Shown in pieces: positions 23,722 to 31,876 of a DNA stretch of 64,000 bases (positions are counted from its first letter, which is position 1; each line of letters begins with the position of its first letter). The translations under genes were made by a program, and so were the position numbers. Below the pieces are notes generated by a model, which was not told where the DNA came from, made no database searches, and saw nothing but the letters and a program-made list of their open reading frames with translations. The stretch comes from Chryseobacterium joostei. GTDB taxonomy: Bacteria; Bacteroidota; Bacteroidia; Flavobacteriales; Weeksellaceae. The stretch spans positions 1,550,001 to 1,614,000 of the forward strand of contig NZ_CP033926.1 in NCBI RefSeq assembly GCF_003815775.1, given 5' to 3'.

Positions 23722-24454
23722 ATATAATCTTATTTTTAATAATTTGTCTTAATTTATCAATTGACATATCTTCTACATTTCGATGAAGCATTCTATGACA
23801 ATTTGAACAAACAATTGCTAAGTCTTCCAATATCGTTTTCTGTCTAGATTCATAAGTTGACAAAGGTTTTATATGATGACATTCAATAAATTCATATCCA
23901 ATTTCTCCATATTTTTCATGAAAATCAAAATTACAAACTTCACATTCTAATTTTCCTTTCTCCTTTAGCACGTTATTCTTTTTAGTCCTTATCAATCCAC
24001 TATCTCTCTCCTTTAGTTTATGTAATTTATATAAAATCTCACCTTCAAAACTTTCTTTAACAGAGCTATCAATCTCATCTTCAATTTTATAAAGTTTAAT
24101 TAATGTTTCTTTTTCATGGATTGAATCTAAAATCAAATTAGCAATTCGTTTCAATTCACTTCCTTTTTTATAAAATTCATTAAAAGTTTCTTCATCTAGC
24201 TTAGAATAACTGGATAGTCCTTGATTTTCATTATCTGCATCAATAGCCATAAAATTACTTAATTTCATTGCTACACCGCTCGGGCTCCTGAAATTCAACT
24301 TCCTTTCTTCTTCAGAATATATTGGTAGTTTATTTAATTTTTCTGACAGCTCTATAACCTGAAAATTAGTTTTGGTGAATAAATTAGAGTCAAGCTCATA
24401 GTATAGATTTAAAGTTAAAATTAATTCATCTCTATGCCATCTAGGGTTTTTCAT
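23720..24454 (-). CDS. HNH endonuclease domain protein (McrA-like)
   Basis: 244 residues. The C-terminal 75 residues form an HNH nuclease domain with two zinc-type CxxC pairs: CEVCNFDFHEKYG (about 172-184), then the catalytic FIECHHIKPLST (about 190-201) and IVCSNCHRMLHR (about 217-228). The N-terminal part begins NPRWHRDELILTLNLYYELD and includes LNFRSPSGVAMKLSNFMAID; this N-terminal domain is shared by HNH proteins of the 5-methylcytosine-specific restriction type. The gene is more AT-rich in feel than its neighbours and stands between ordinary metabolic genes, compatible with horizontal acquisition. Modified-DNA restriction is the likeliest job, not proven; no cognate methylase is beside it (the 24488 gene is not a DNA methylase). 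Confidence 0.85.
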   Translation of the reverse strand: MKNPRWHRDELILTLNLYYELDSNLFTKTNFQVIELSEKLNKLPIYSEEERKLNFRSPSGVAMKLSNFMAIDADNENQGLSSYSKLDEETFNEFYKKGSELKRIANLILDSIHEKETLIKLYKIEDEIDSSVKESFEGEILYKLHKLKERDSGLIRTKKNNVLKEKGKLECEVCNFDFHEKYGEIGYEFIECHHIKPLSTYESRQKTILEDLAIVCSNCHRMLHRNVEDMSIDKLRQIIKNKII

Positions 24455-24487
24455 GGAATATTTTTAAATGTAAAATTAGCTTATATA

Positions 24488-25222
24488 TTATTTCTTTATA
24501 ATCAGCATATTGGCAAAAGGGGTAATCTTTTTATTCTCCACGATCTTTAATCCGGAGGGTGCAATGGCATTTTTCCATTGTTTCCAGCTTAAAAAATGAA
24601 ATGCTCCGATATTAAAAAAGATAAAATTGGTAGTATCTCTAAATTGCTCTGAAACAATAATTATCCCTCCTTTCTTCAAGACTCTTTTAGCTTCCTTAAA
24701 GAACAAAACTCTTTTCTGATGGTCTAGAACTTCATGGAGAGCGGTCACGGCAAGAATTACATCCTGAGATTCGTCTTCAAATGGTAATGCCTCTACAGCT
24801 ATTTTTATTTCTTTGGGATTTGGAGGAAACGTTTTTTTAGAAACTTCAATACCGCTTTCATGTTCATGTCTGTTTCCATAAATATCACAAACCGTAAGTT
24901 TCAAATGAGGATATTTTTCTTCCAATCTCCTAGATAAAGGGTCAAAACTAGCATGAATAAGGACTGCGCTTTCAATGGTGTTCCAGTTAACAGTGTTTTC
25001 TAAATTATTCAGTTCATACAGATCGGAATTATCATAAAGCCAATAAGATGCTACCAGAGATGCTATAATATTTAAAACAATAAGACCACTCAGTCCCCAT
25101 AGCAACAGGCTAAAAACACTTGAATGAAGCTGAAATGATAATATCAAAAGAAGAATGGAGACAACAACTCCAAGCAGAATCTTTTTATAGTTGAATAGAA
25201 TAACTAATTTGGTAATTTTCAT
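24488..25222 (-). CDS. Membrane-anchored class I SAM-dependent methyltransferase
   Basis: 244 residues. Two hydrophobic segments open the protein (ILLGVVVSILLLILSFQL, about 15-32; LLLWGLSGLIVLNIIASLVA, about 38-57). A methyltransferase type 11 domain follows: IHASFDPLSRRL in place of the usual glycine-rich loop (about 89-100), KLTVCDIYGN for the acidic strand, ALPFEDESQDVILAVTALHE (about 145-164) and KEAKRVLKKGGIIIVSEQFR (about 178-197). The substitution of the glycine-rich SAM loop is unusual, so activity should not be assumed. It follows the HNH gene's start by 33 bases on the same strand. Substrate unknown; the membrane anchor suggests a lipid or quinone-like substrate (inference). Confidence 0.78.
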   Translation of the reverse strand: MKITKLVILFNYKKILLGVVVSILLLILSFQLHSSVFSLLLWGLSGLIVLNIIASLVASYWLYDNSDLYELNNLENTVNWNTIESAVLIHASFDPLSRRLEEKYPHLKLTVCDIYGNRHEHESGIEVSKKTFPPNPKEIKIAVEALPFEDESQDVILAVTALHEVLDHQKRVLFFKEAKRVLKKGGIIIVSEQFRDTTNFIFFNIGAFHFLSWKQWKNAIAPSGLKIVENKKITPFANMLIIKK

Positions 25223-25301
25223 GGTAGTTTTTGTTGTCTCTTGATTTCAAATTTACAAACTTATTCTGCAATAAAATTCACTTTATTTTAAAAAGTACTT
25301 T

Positions 25302-25336
25302 CAAAAAGGTAAGTATAGAACCAAAAAGTAAGTATA
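25302..25336 (+). repeat. Two direct repeats before the AhpD-like gene
   Basis: CAAAAAGGTAAGTATA (from 25302) and CAAAAAGTAAGTATA (from 25322) are near-identical copies 20 bases apart, i.e. two helical turns, ending 48 bases before the ATG. A palindrome AAAGTACTTT (25292-25301) lies just upstream. Together they look like an operator. Confidence 0.4.
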
Positions 25337-25384
25337 TGGCTTCTCAACTATTTCTGATGCAACTTTGCATAAAAATTTTTCATT

Positions 25385-25801
25385 ATGAACTATAAAGACA
25401 TCGCTAAAGAAACCATTGGGAACCTGTATAAAGCTCACACAAGCATTAGAAAATCGGGTATTGATGAAAAGCTTATTGCCTTGGCAGAACTACGTGTATC
25501 TCAAATCAACGGATGTGCGTATTGCTGTAGTTATCATGCAAAAGAATTGTCCAACTTTGGCCTTGAACAGGACATTATTAATAGGCTTCCAGGCTGGAAG
25601 CACACCAAAGTCTTCAATAATCAACAAACGCTTGTTTTAAGCTGGGCTGAAGCTATAACCAACAATACTGATAATTGGCATGAAATCAAGAAAAAACTTG
25701 TAGAACATTTTTCTGAACGGGAAATTGTAGAATTAACTGCCAGTATCACTTTAATGAGTACTTTGAATAAACTGAGGATTACGTTGGCTGAAGAAGATTA
25801 A
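25385..25801 (+). CDS. Carboxymuconolactone decarboxylase (AhpD-like) family protein
   Basis: 138 residues, all-helical. The core motif is LRVSQINGCAYCCSYHAKEL (about residues 35-54), i.e. the CxxC...H arrangement of AhpD-like alkylhydroperoxidases in this superfamily, here CAYC plus an extra Cys and His. AhpD-type proteins reduce peroxides or relay thiol electrons in the cytoplasm. Monocistronic: an operator-like repeat pair lies before it and a long terminator after it. Peroxidase activity is inferred from the motif; the donor is unknown. Confidence 0.9.
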   Translation: MNYKDIAKETIGNLYKAHTSIRKSGIDEKLIALAELRVSQINGCAYCCSYHAKELSNFGLEQDIINRLPGWKHTKVFNNQQTLVLSWAEAITNNTDNWHEIKKKLVEHFSEREIVELTASITLMSTLNKLRITLAEED

Positions 25802-25803
25802 AA

Positions 25804-25837
25804 AACTAGGGCTTTCAGAAATCTGAAAGCCCTAGTT
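25804..25837. terminator. Bidirectional terminator between convergent genes
   Basis: Fifteen-base or longer perfect stem AACTAGGGCTTTCAG (25804-25818) with CTGAAAGCCCTAGTT (25823-25837). The A run at 25801-25805 gives a T tail in the minus direction, serving the E1 gene. Confidence 0.85.
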
Positions 25838-25856
25838 GATATTATTTTAATCCTAA

Positions 25857-28289
25857 TTAGAATATCGCAGGATATTTCTGAGGATTTGTTTCATTAAACA
25901 TTGCGTAGATTTTTTCTACCATATCGTCTGTAGACGGCTTGCTGAAATAATCACCATCACTTGCATAGGCAGGTCTGTGATCATTTGCAGAGATTGTCAA
26001 CGGATCTGAATCCAGGTATCTGAAAGCTTTTTGCTTTTCAAGAATCTGCTGTAGGATAAATCCTGTTGTTCCTCCTTCCACATCTTCGTCAATCACTACT
26101 AACCTGTTAGTTTTCTTAACGCTTTCAGCAATTTCGTGAGATAAATCGAAAGGAATTAATGACTGGATATCAATAACTTCTGCAGAAATTCCTAGTTTTT
26201 CTAATTCATTAGCTGCTTCAGTTACCACTCTCCATGTAGAACCGTAAGTTACTAAGGTAACATCTTTTCCTTCTTTTGTAACTTCAATTTTACCTACAGG
26301 CACAGTGAATTCACCTAGGTTATCTGGCTGTTTTTCTTTTAATCTGTAACCGTTCAGACATTCTACAATGATTGCCGGCTCGTCTGCCTGAAGCATTGTG
26401 TTGTAGAAACCAGCTGCTTTAGTTAAACTTCTTGGAACCAATACTAAAATACCTTTTGAAAGGTTAAGAATTCCTGCCATTGGAGAACCTGAGTGCCAGA
26501 TTCCTTCTAATCTGTGACCTCTTGTTCTGATAATCAATGGAGCTTTTTGACCTCCTTTAGTTCTGTAATGTACGGTTGCCAAATCATCACTCATTCCCTG
26601 TAAACAGTAAAGAACATAATCCAGATATTGGATTTCAGCAATAGGTTTCAATCCTCTCATTGCCATACCAATCCCTTGTCCAAGAATTGTAGCTTCACGA
26701 ATTCCTGTATCGGCGATACGTAAAGCACCGTATTTTTCCTGCATTCCTTCCAATCCTTGGTTTACGTCACCGATGTTTCCGGTATCTTCACCAAAGATTA
26801 ATGTTTCAGGATATTTTTCAAAGATTTTATCAAAGTTATTTCTGATAACTACTCTTCCGTCTACATCTTCAGAACTATCAGAATATACAGGCTTGATTTC
26901 CTGAATGTTTTCAGCTTTCCACTCAGATTGAGAGTATAGGTGAGATGAGTAATTGTCTTTTTCAACTTCTGCTACCTCATTGTACTTCTGCATCAATTGA
27001 TTTCTTTCTGCAGAGTTTGTTCCTCTTGTAGCCAATAAAGCTTTTCTTGCTAAATGGAATACATCTTTCTTAGCTTTTGAAACTAATTTATTGAAATGAG
27101 TAATATAAGTTTCTACTTCAGCATTCTGTCCTTTAAGGTTTTCTACTAAAGGTAAAACTGACTGAATTAAATCCTTGATCGCGTTCTGGTAATTATCCCA
27201 AGCTGCTTTCTGCCCTGTTTTAGCTTTCTTTTTTGCTTCTTCATCAATTGCATCTAACTCTTCAGCAGTAGCAATAACTTCTTCTTTTCCTTCAATTTCG
27301 ATAGAATAGTTAAGAATCCATTCTCTGAATTTTACTAATCCATCAAACTCAGCTTCCCAAGCAAGACGTGCTTCATTTTTATATCTTTCGTGAGATCCTG
27401 ATGTAGAGTGTCCTTGAGGTTGGGTAACGTCTATTACATGAACCACTACAGGAACGCTTTCTGTTCTGGCAAAGTGCTCTGCTCTTGCATAGGCATCTAA
27501 TAATGCAGGATAATCCCAAGCCTTCACCTGAATAATCTCACATCCTTGGTTTTCTCCTTCTTTTCTCTGGAAACCGCTTAACATTTCGCTGATATCAGCT
27601 TTTGCTCTCTGGTTTTTTGTAGGAACTGAAATTCCATATCCATCATCCCAGATTGAAACGATCATAGGAACCTGAAGTGCACATGCAGCATTTAATGTTT
27701 CCCAGAAGTGACCCTCTGCTGTAGATGCATCCCCAATGGTTCCGAAAGCAATTTCATTACCTTCTTTTGAGAATTTTTCTGAACCCTCAAATTTTACACT
27801 TTTATAAATGGTAGATGCCTGAGCTAATCCTAGTAACCTTGGCATTTGACCTGCTGTAGGAGAAATATCTGAAGAAATGTTCTTCTGTGCCGTAAGATCT
27901 TTCCAGCTTCCGTCTTCATTTAAACTTCTTGTTGCGAAGTGACCGTTCATCTGTCTTCCAGCTGAAGCAGGTTCTCTTTCCACGCTTGTATCCGCATACA
28001 TCTGTGCAAAGAAACTTTCTACTGTTAAGGCATCTATTGCTAATGCAAAAGTCTGGTCTCTATAATACCCTGAACGGAAGTCTCCATTTCTGAAAACCTT
28101 CGCCATTGCAAGCTGAGGAAGCTCCTTACCATCCCCAAAAATTCCGAATTTAGCTTTTCCGGTAAGTACTTCTCTCCTTCCGAGATAAGACATTTCACGA
28201 GAAATCCTTCCTAACCTGTAATCTTCAAGTATCTGATTTTTAAAATCTTGAAAGGATATTTGCTGTGTTTCAATATAGGTTGTTTGCAT
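25857..28289 (-). CDS. Fused 2-oxoacid dehydrogenase E1 alpha/beta
   Basis: 810 residues: an E1 alpha unit (about 1-400) joined to an E1 beta unit (about 470-810). The alpha half has the thiamine-diphosphate motif GDASTAEGHFWETLNAAC (about 194-211) and GYGISVPT; the beta half has IFGEDTGNIGDVNQGLEGMQ, GIREATILGQGIGMAMRGLK and VVIDEDVEGGTTGFILQQIL. The fused form is normal in Flavobacteriia. The enzyme decarboxylates a branched-chain 2-oxoacid or similar and loads the acyl group on E2; lpdA (956-2344) can supply E3. Substrate (branched-chain versus other) is not decidable here. Monocistronic, strong 3' terminator. Confidence 0.93.
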   Translation of the reverse strand: MQTTYIETQQISFQDFKNQILEDYRLGRISREMSYLGRREVLTGKAKFGIFGDGKELPQLAMAKVFRNGDFRSGYYRDQTFALAIDALTVESFFAQMYADTSVEREPASAGRQMNGHFATRSLNEDGSWKDLTAQKNISSDISPTAGQMPRLLGLAQASTIYKSVKFEGSEKFSKEGNEIAFGTIGDASTAEGHFWETLNAACALQVPMIVSIWDDGYGISVPTKNQRAKADISEMLSGFQRKEGENQGCEIIQVKAWDYPALLDAYARAEHFARTESVPVVVHVIDVTQPQGHSTSGSHERYKNEARLAWEAEFDGLVKFREWILNYSIEIEGKEEVIATAEELDAIDEEAKKKAKTGQKAAWDNYQNAIKDLIQSVLPLVENLKGQNAEVETYITHFNKLVSKAKKDVFHLARKALLATRGTNSAERNQLMQKYNEVAEVEKDNYSSHLYSQSEWKAENIQEIKPVYSDSSEDVDGRVVIRNNFDKIFEKYPETLIFGEDTGNIGDVNQGLEGMQEKYGALRIADTGIREATILGQGIGMAMRGLKPIAEIQYLDYVLYCLQGMSDDLATVHYRTKGGQKAPLIIRTRGHRLEGIWHSGSPMAGILNLSKGILVLVPRSLTKAAGFYNTMLQADEPAIIVECLNGYRLKEKQPDNLGEFTVPVGKIEVTKEGKDVTLVTYGSTWRVVTEAANELEKLGISAEVIDIQSLIPFDLSHEIAESVKKTNRLVVIDEDVEGGTTGFILQQILEKQKAFRYLDSDPLTISANDHRPAYASDGDYFSKPSTDDMVEKIYAMFNETNPQKYPAIF

Positions 28290-28424
28290 AGCTAAGTAAA
28301 AAAGTTTTTATTCTTCAAGTATTTTGCTAATATACAATTTTTAAATTAATTTTAATTTTTAATAATCTTTTTTAAAAATTTGATAATAAAAAAATTGTGC
28401 TTTATTTTGAAAAAAATTGTAAAG

Positions 28425-28718
28425 ATGGAAAAAAAATCACCTCATATACTGAACGCATCGAGTAATCTTTTAGGGTTTTCACTGATTATTATTACCTCTC
28501 TGAAAATCACCAAAATCAGCCGCAGTACATATTTAGACGAATTCGCAGGCGTTGCCTGTCTTCTTTTTGCATGCAGCTGCTTTTTTTCGTTCCTGGCTAT
28601 CAGAACGAGAAATAAAAAGCGGGAATACACGTTTGAGACTATTGCGGATTATTTATTTTTAATCGCTTTATTTTGTATAGTTCTAGCTGTTATTATTGTA
28701 ACCCTAAAAATTATTTAA
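28425..28718 (+). CDS. Small membrane protein of unknown function
   Basis: 97 residues from the ATG at 28425; an in-frame ATG-like start 15 codons upstream adds a basic non-conserved segment. Three hydrophobic stretches are visible: LLGFSLIIITSLKI (about 15-28), FAGVACLLFACSCFFSFLAI (about 40-59) and YLFLIALFCIVLAVIIVTLK (about 76-95). A basic loop RTRNKKREY separates the last two. This looks like a three-helix inner-membrane protein. Its 3' end meets the polyprenyl synthase gene's 3' end with one base between. Family unknown. Confidence 0.68.
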   Translation: MEKKSPHILNASSNLLGFSLIIITSLKITKISRSTYLDEFAGVACLLFACSCFFSFLAIRTRNKKREYTFETIADYLFLIALFCIVLAVIIVTLKII

Positions 28719-28719
28719 T

Positions 28720-29697
28720 TTAAAATTTTCGCTCAATTACATAATCCAGCATAATATGTAAAGACCTTCTTGCTTCAGAATCCGGAAATTCATTAAGAAT
28801 ATCCTTTGCTTTCTGCTGAAAATCTTTCATAATGGTAATCGCGTACTCCAAGCCACCGGAATTCTTTACAAATTCTATCAGTTCCTTTACTCTTTTGGGA
28901 TTGTTATTATAACGCTTGATGGTATCAAAATAGTATTTTCTATCCTTTTCGTTGGCAATTTTCAAGGTATGAATTAAAGGCAGTGTCATTTTCTGTTCTT
29001 TAATATCAATTCCTACAGGTTTACCAATCACATTGGAACTTAAGTAATCGAAAAGGTCATCCTTGATTTGGAAAGCCATTCCTGTATAGGTTCCAAAATC
29101 CAACATTTTTTTAGCAAGAATCTCATCTGTACTGTTGGAAAGAACTCCAATTTCACAGCACGCAGCAATTAAAGTGGCTGTTTTCTGTCGAATAATTTCA
29201 TAGTAAACATCTTCCGTTATGTCCAATTTTCTGGCTTTCTCCAATTGAAGAAGCTCTCCTTCGGACATTTCGCGGATCGTTCTTGAAATCACTCCAAGCA
29301 AGTCATAATCTTTATGGTCTGTGGACAATAAGACTGATTTTGATAAAAGATAATCTCCTACCAAAACCGCAATTTTATTCTTCCATAATGCATTAATGGA
29401 GAAAAAATTACGACGCTTAAAACTTTCATCCACCACATCATCATGTACTAATGTAGCAGTATGAATTAATTCTATCATGGAAGCTCCACGATAGGTCTTT
29501 TCGGTAACATCCCCTACCAGCTTGGCACAAAGAAATACAAACATAGGACGCATCTGTTTCCCTTTAGTAGTAACAATAAAACGAGTTACCTTGTCTAACA
29601 AAGGGACTTTACTCTGCATCGATTCATAAAACTTTTGCTCGAAAAGTTTCATTTCCTCATTAATCGGTTGCTTGATTTCTTCTACGGTATTTGCCAC
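28720..29697 (-). CDS. Polyprenyl diphosphate synthase (IspA/IspB-type)
   Basis: 325 residues, all-helical. Both aspartate-rich motifs of trans-prenyl transferases are present: LVHDDVVDES (about 87-96) and FQIKDDLFDY (about 211-220), as well as GKQMRPMFVFLCAKL near 45. It condenses isopentenyl diphosphate onto allylic diphosphates, giving the C30-C40 chain for menaquinone in flavobacteria. The predicted start is GTG at 29697, supported by the MANTVEEIKQPINEEMKLFE beginning that is shared with related proteins; the next ATG (29652) would truncate it. Convergent with the small membrane protein. Chain length not inferable with certainty from sequence. Confidence 0.92.
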   Translation of the reverse strand: MANTVEEIKQPINEEMKLFEQKFYESMQSKVPLLDKVTRFIVTTKGKQMRPMFVFLCAKLVGDVTEKTYRGASMIELIHTATLVHDDVVDESFKRRNFFSINALWKNKIAVLVGDYLLSKSVLLSTDHKDYDLLGVISRTIREMSEGELLQLEKARKLDITEDVYYEIIRQKTATLIAACCEIGVLSNSTDEILAKKMLDFGTYTGMAFQIKDDLFDYLSSNVIGKPVGIDIKEQKMTLPLIHTLKIANEKDRKYYFDTIKRYNNNPKRVKELIEFVKNSGGLEYAITIMKDFQQKAKDILNEFPDSEARRSLHIMLDYVIERKF

Positions 29698-29769
29698 AAT
29701 CTGCGAATGCTGGGTGAATAATTATTAATTCTCACAAAGATAATTTTTTTCGCTCAATTTTAAGAAAAA

Positions 29770-30648
29770 TTAATCCCTGAGTTGTTCTTTTGGAACAAAA
29801 TAAAGTGCCGGCTTTGTACTACCTAATGGAGATTTGAACTTTTCTCCGGATAGATATATTCCCATTTGGTCTACGGCAACTCCCTCAATCTGCCCAATTG
29901 ATAAGGAACTTCCCAAGTAATAATGCCTTGGTCTTTCTTTAAAGAATATTCCCGGTTCAGTTTCATTGAAAACATCTAAAAAGACTTCTGTCTTCTTGGT
30001 ATACCCTACTAAATAGAGTTTTTTCTCAAAATAGGCAGCATCGGTTACCATAAAATTCGTTTTATAGGTTTCTACTTTTGCAGCATCCTGTTTTTCATTT
30101 AATTCAGGATCTATCACATAATGCACAGTTGCTTTTGAAGCCCATTCTTTTGTGAAAAGATGAAGTTTTCCGTTGGTATAAACCATGGCCTCCGCATCAT
30201 AATCTGTATTAAAGTAGGTGGATTTATAATCAGTTTGTTCAGGATAATGAAACTTAATTTCCTTGACCTGCCCATTTTGTAGGCTGTCTCCCTGGAAAGG
30301 AACTTTATAAATGGTAAGATGTCTTCTGCTTCCATCATTGTTTCCAAAGTCTCCTATATAAAAATGAGTCCCATCATTCGTCAAGGCTTCCCAATCAGTA
30401 TTTCTGGCATTCACTTTTAAGGTTTTTATGACTTCTCCTGAGGTTTTATTGATCTCAAACAGTTCTGGAGCATTTCCACTATCATTAAAGGTGTACAATT
30501 TTCCATTAAAGAAATTCAATCCGGAAGTCTCCTGAATTTTATTATCCAAATAGTTGATTCTATATTTTTTTATTTTCAGGAAATCTGCCTGTTGAGAAAA
30601 CGCAGTTTGAAAGGCAAGAAAAGCCAATAACAGAAATGTTCTTTTCAT
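29770..30648 (-). CDS. Secreted beta-propeller-like protein of unknown function
   Basis: 292 residues from the ATG at 30648 (MKRTFLLLAFLAFQTAFS signal peptide); the open frame extends 35 codons further upstream into non-coding-looking sequence. The mature protein shows repeated strand units: QETSGLNFFNGKLYTFNDSG (about 37-56), VNARNTDWEALTNDGTHFYI (about 76-95), GDFGNNDGSRRHLTIYKVPF, DYDAEAMVYTNGKLHLFTKE (about 138-157) and GQIEGVAVDQMGIYLSGEKF. This NDSG/DWEA/GDFGNN pattern resembles esterase-like or SdiA-regulated-type propeller proteins that bind calcium. Secretion is firm; enzymatic function is uncertain. Confidence 0.75.
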   Translation of the reverse strand: MKRTFLLLAFLAFQTAFSQQADFLKIKKYRINYLDNKIQETSGLNFFNGKLYTFNDSGNAPELFEINKTSGEVIKTLKVNARNTDWEALTNDGTHFYIGDFGNNDGSRRHLTIYKVPFQGDSLQNGQVKEIKFHYPEQTDYKSTYFNTDYDAEAMVYTNGKLHLFTKEWASKATVHYVIDPELNEKQDAAKVETYKTNFMVTDAAYFEKKLYLVGYTKKTEVFLDVFNETEPGIFFKERPRHYYLGSSLSIGQIEGVAVDQMGIYLSGEKFKSPLGSTKPALYFVPKEQLRD

Positions 30649-30798
30649 AGAGCAAAAATAAGGTTTTATGTTTAAATGAGACAGGATTCGGATGGAAGTT
30701 TCGAGGTAGATTATGTTTGATGATATTAGATTTGAATCAGAACAGATGTACAATTTTGCAATTCCATACTTTCTCCATTTCTAATTCCTATATAACAG

Positions 30799-30820
30799 AA
30801 AAACGAGCTAAAAAGCCCGT
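30799..30820 (-). terminator. Terminator of the sterol desaturase gene
   Basis: Seven-base stem (30803-30809 with 30814-30820, one G-U pair), loop AAAA, followed by five T in the minus direction, 36 bases after the stop. Confidence 0.6.
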
Positions 30821-30855
30821 CTCTCCTATAGATTTTATTGATTTTCATTTTTTGA

Positions 30856-31803
30856 TTAAGCAGTCTTTTGCTCTTTCTGATTTTTCTCTTGTTCTTTTCT
30901 CGCCTGTTTTTCAAAGTATTCTTTCTGATATTGTCTTACCGTCTTCCCGGTACCATCATGCCTCCATCCCGGAGAATTGAAAATATAGTTGACTCTATCA
31001 GTAAACTTTAGTCCAGGTTGCTTAATATCTTTCCAGATCTTTCTCCATTCGTAAAAAAGAACTGTATCCGGTCTATTGTCAGGCATTTTTGGATAGATAC
31101 CATATTTCACAGGAATATTGGGGTCTTCTTTTTGGAAAGTACCAAACATTTTATCCCAGATAATCAGACACATACCCATATTTTTATCCAGATACTTAAT
31201 GTTACAAGCATGATGTACACGGTGGTGAGAGGGGGTTACTAAAACATATTCTAAAACTCCCATGCTCTTCACAGTTTGTGTATGCACCCATGTTCCATAT
31301 ACCTGCCCTATGGCATAAGCAACCATAATGTGCCAAGGACTAAATCCTAAAAATGCCAATGGAGAAAAGTAGAGATATCTGTAAAGCGGCTGTAGTACCG
31401 GACTTCTGAATCCTGTTGTAATGTTAAAGTATTCTGAGCTATGGTGTGTAATATGAACTGCCCAAAATGCTCTGGAACGGTGATCAACATAATGCAAAAC
31501 ATAGTAGGCAAAATCTGTAATAACAAAACAAGCCAGCAGATACCAAATACTAAGATCCCATGAAAAAAGTTTGTGATTGTAAAAGAAAAACATCACCCCC
31601 ATGGCAAACGTCTTCATGATAAGGTCAAGACCAAAGTTCATCAACGCCAGATAAACGTTTGTTGCAAGATCTTTTCCACTATATAATTTCGCCTCTGAAA
31701 CGTGGCTGTAAATCATTTCAGCTAAAATAACAGCCGCAAATAATGGAACTGACCATGCATATACATGTTCTAAACCATTCTCGCTCATTAAACTCTCCAT
31801 CAT
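30856..31803 (-). CDS. Sterol desaturase / fatty acid hydroxylase family protein
   Basis: 315 residues from an ATG at 31803 (31800 also possible). Four to five hydrophobic segments precede and separate the three di-iron histidine clusters: YVLHYVDHRSRAFWAVHITH (about 105-124, with HITHHSSE), GTWVHTQ (about 167) and TPSHHRVHHACNIKYL (about 188-203). The family inserts hydroxyl groups or double bonds into lipids such as sterols, sphingolipids or carotenoids at the inner membrane. In flavobacteria these are often assigned to lipid or carotenoid modification. The C-terminus is very basic and Gln-rich (KEYFEKQARKEQEKNQKEQK). Substrate unknown. Confidence 0.9.
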   Translation of the reverse strand: MMESLMSENGLEHVYAWSVPLFAAVILAEMIYSHVSEAKLYSGKDLATNVYLALMNFGLDLIMKTFAMGVMFFFYNHKLFSWDLSIWYLLACFVITDFAYYVLHYVDHRSRAFWAVHITHHSSEYFNITTGFRSPVLQPLYRYLYFSPLAFLGFSPWHIMVAYAIGQVYGTWVHTQTVKSMGVLEYVLVTPSHHRVHHACNIKYLDKNMGMCLIIWDKMFGTFQKEDPNIPVKYGIYPKMPDNRPDTVLFYEWRKIWKDIKQPGLKFTDRVNYIFNSPGWRHDGTGKTVRQYQKEYFEKQARKEQEKNQKEQKTA

Positions 31804-31876
31804 CACAAAAAAATTTGTGCAAAGGTAGGGTTTTCAGCCATCTTCTAACGAAAGCTTAGGTCTTTTTAAGGAAATT

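Noticed and set aside
25857..28289. E1 alpha and beta fused in one 810-residue protein as a novelty
   Set aside because: Fused E1 alpha/beta proteins of this length are normal in Flavobacteriia, so it is not unusual here.
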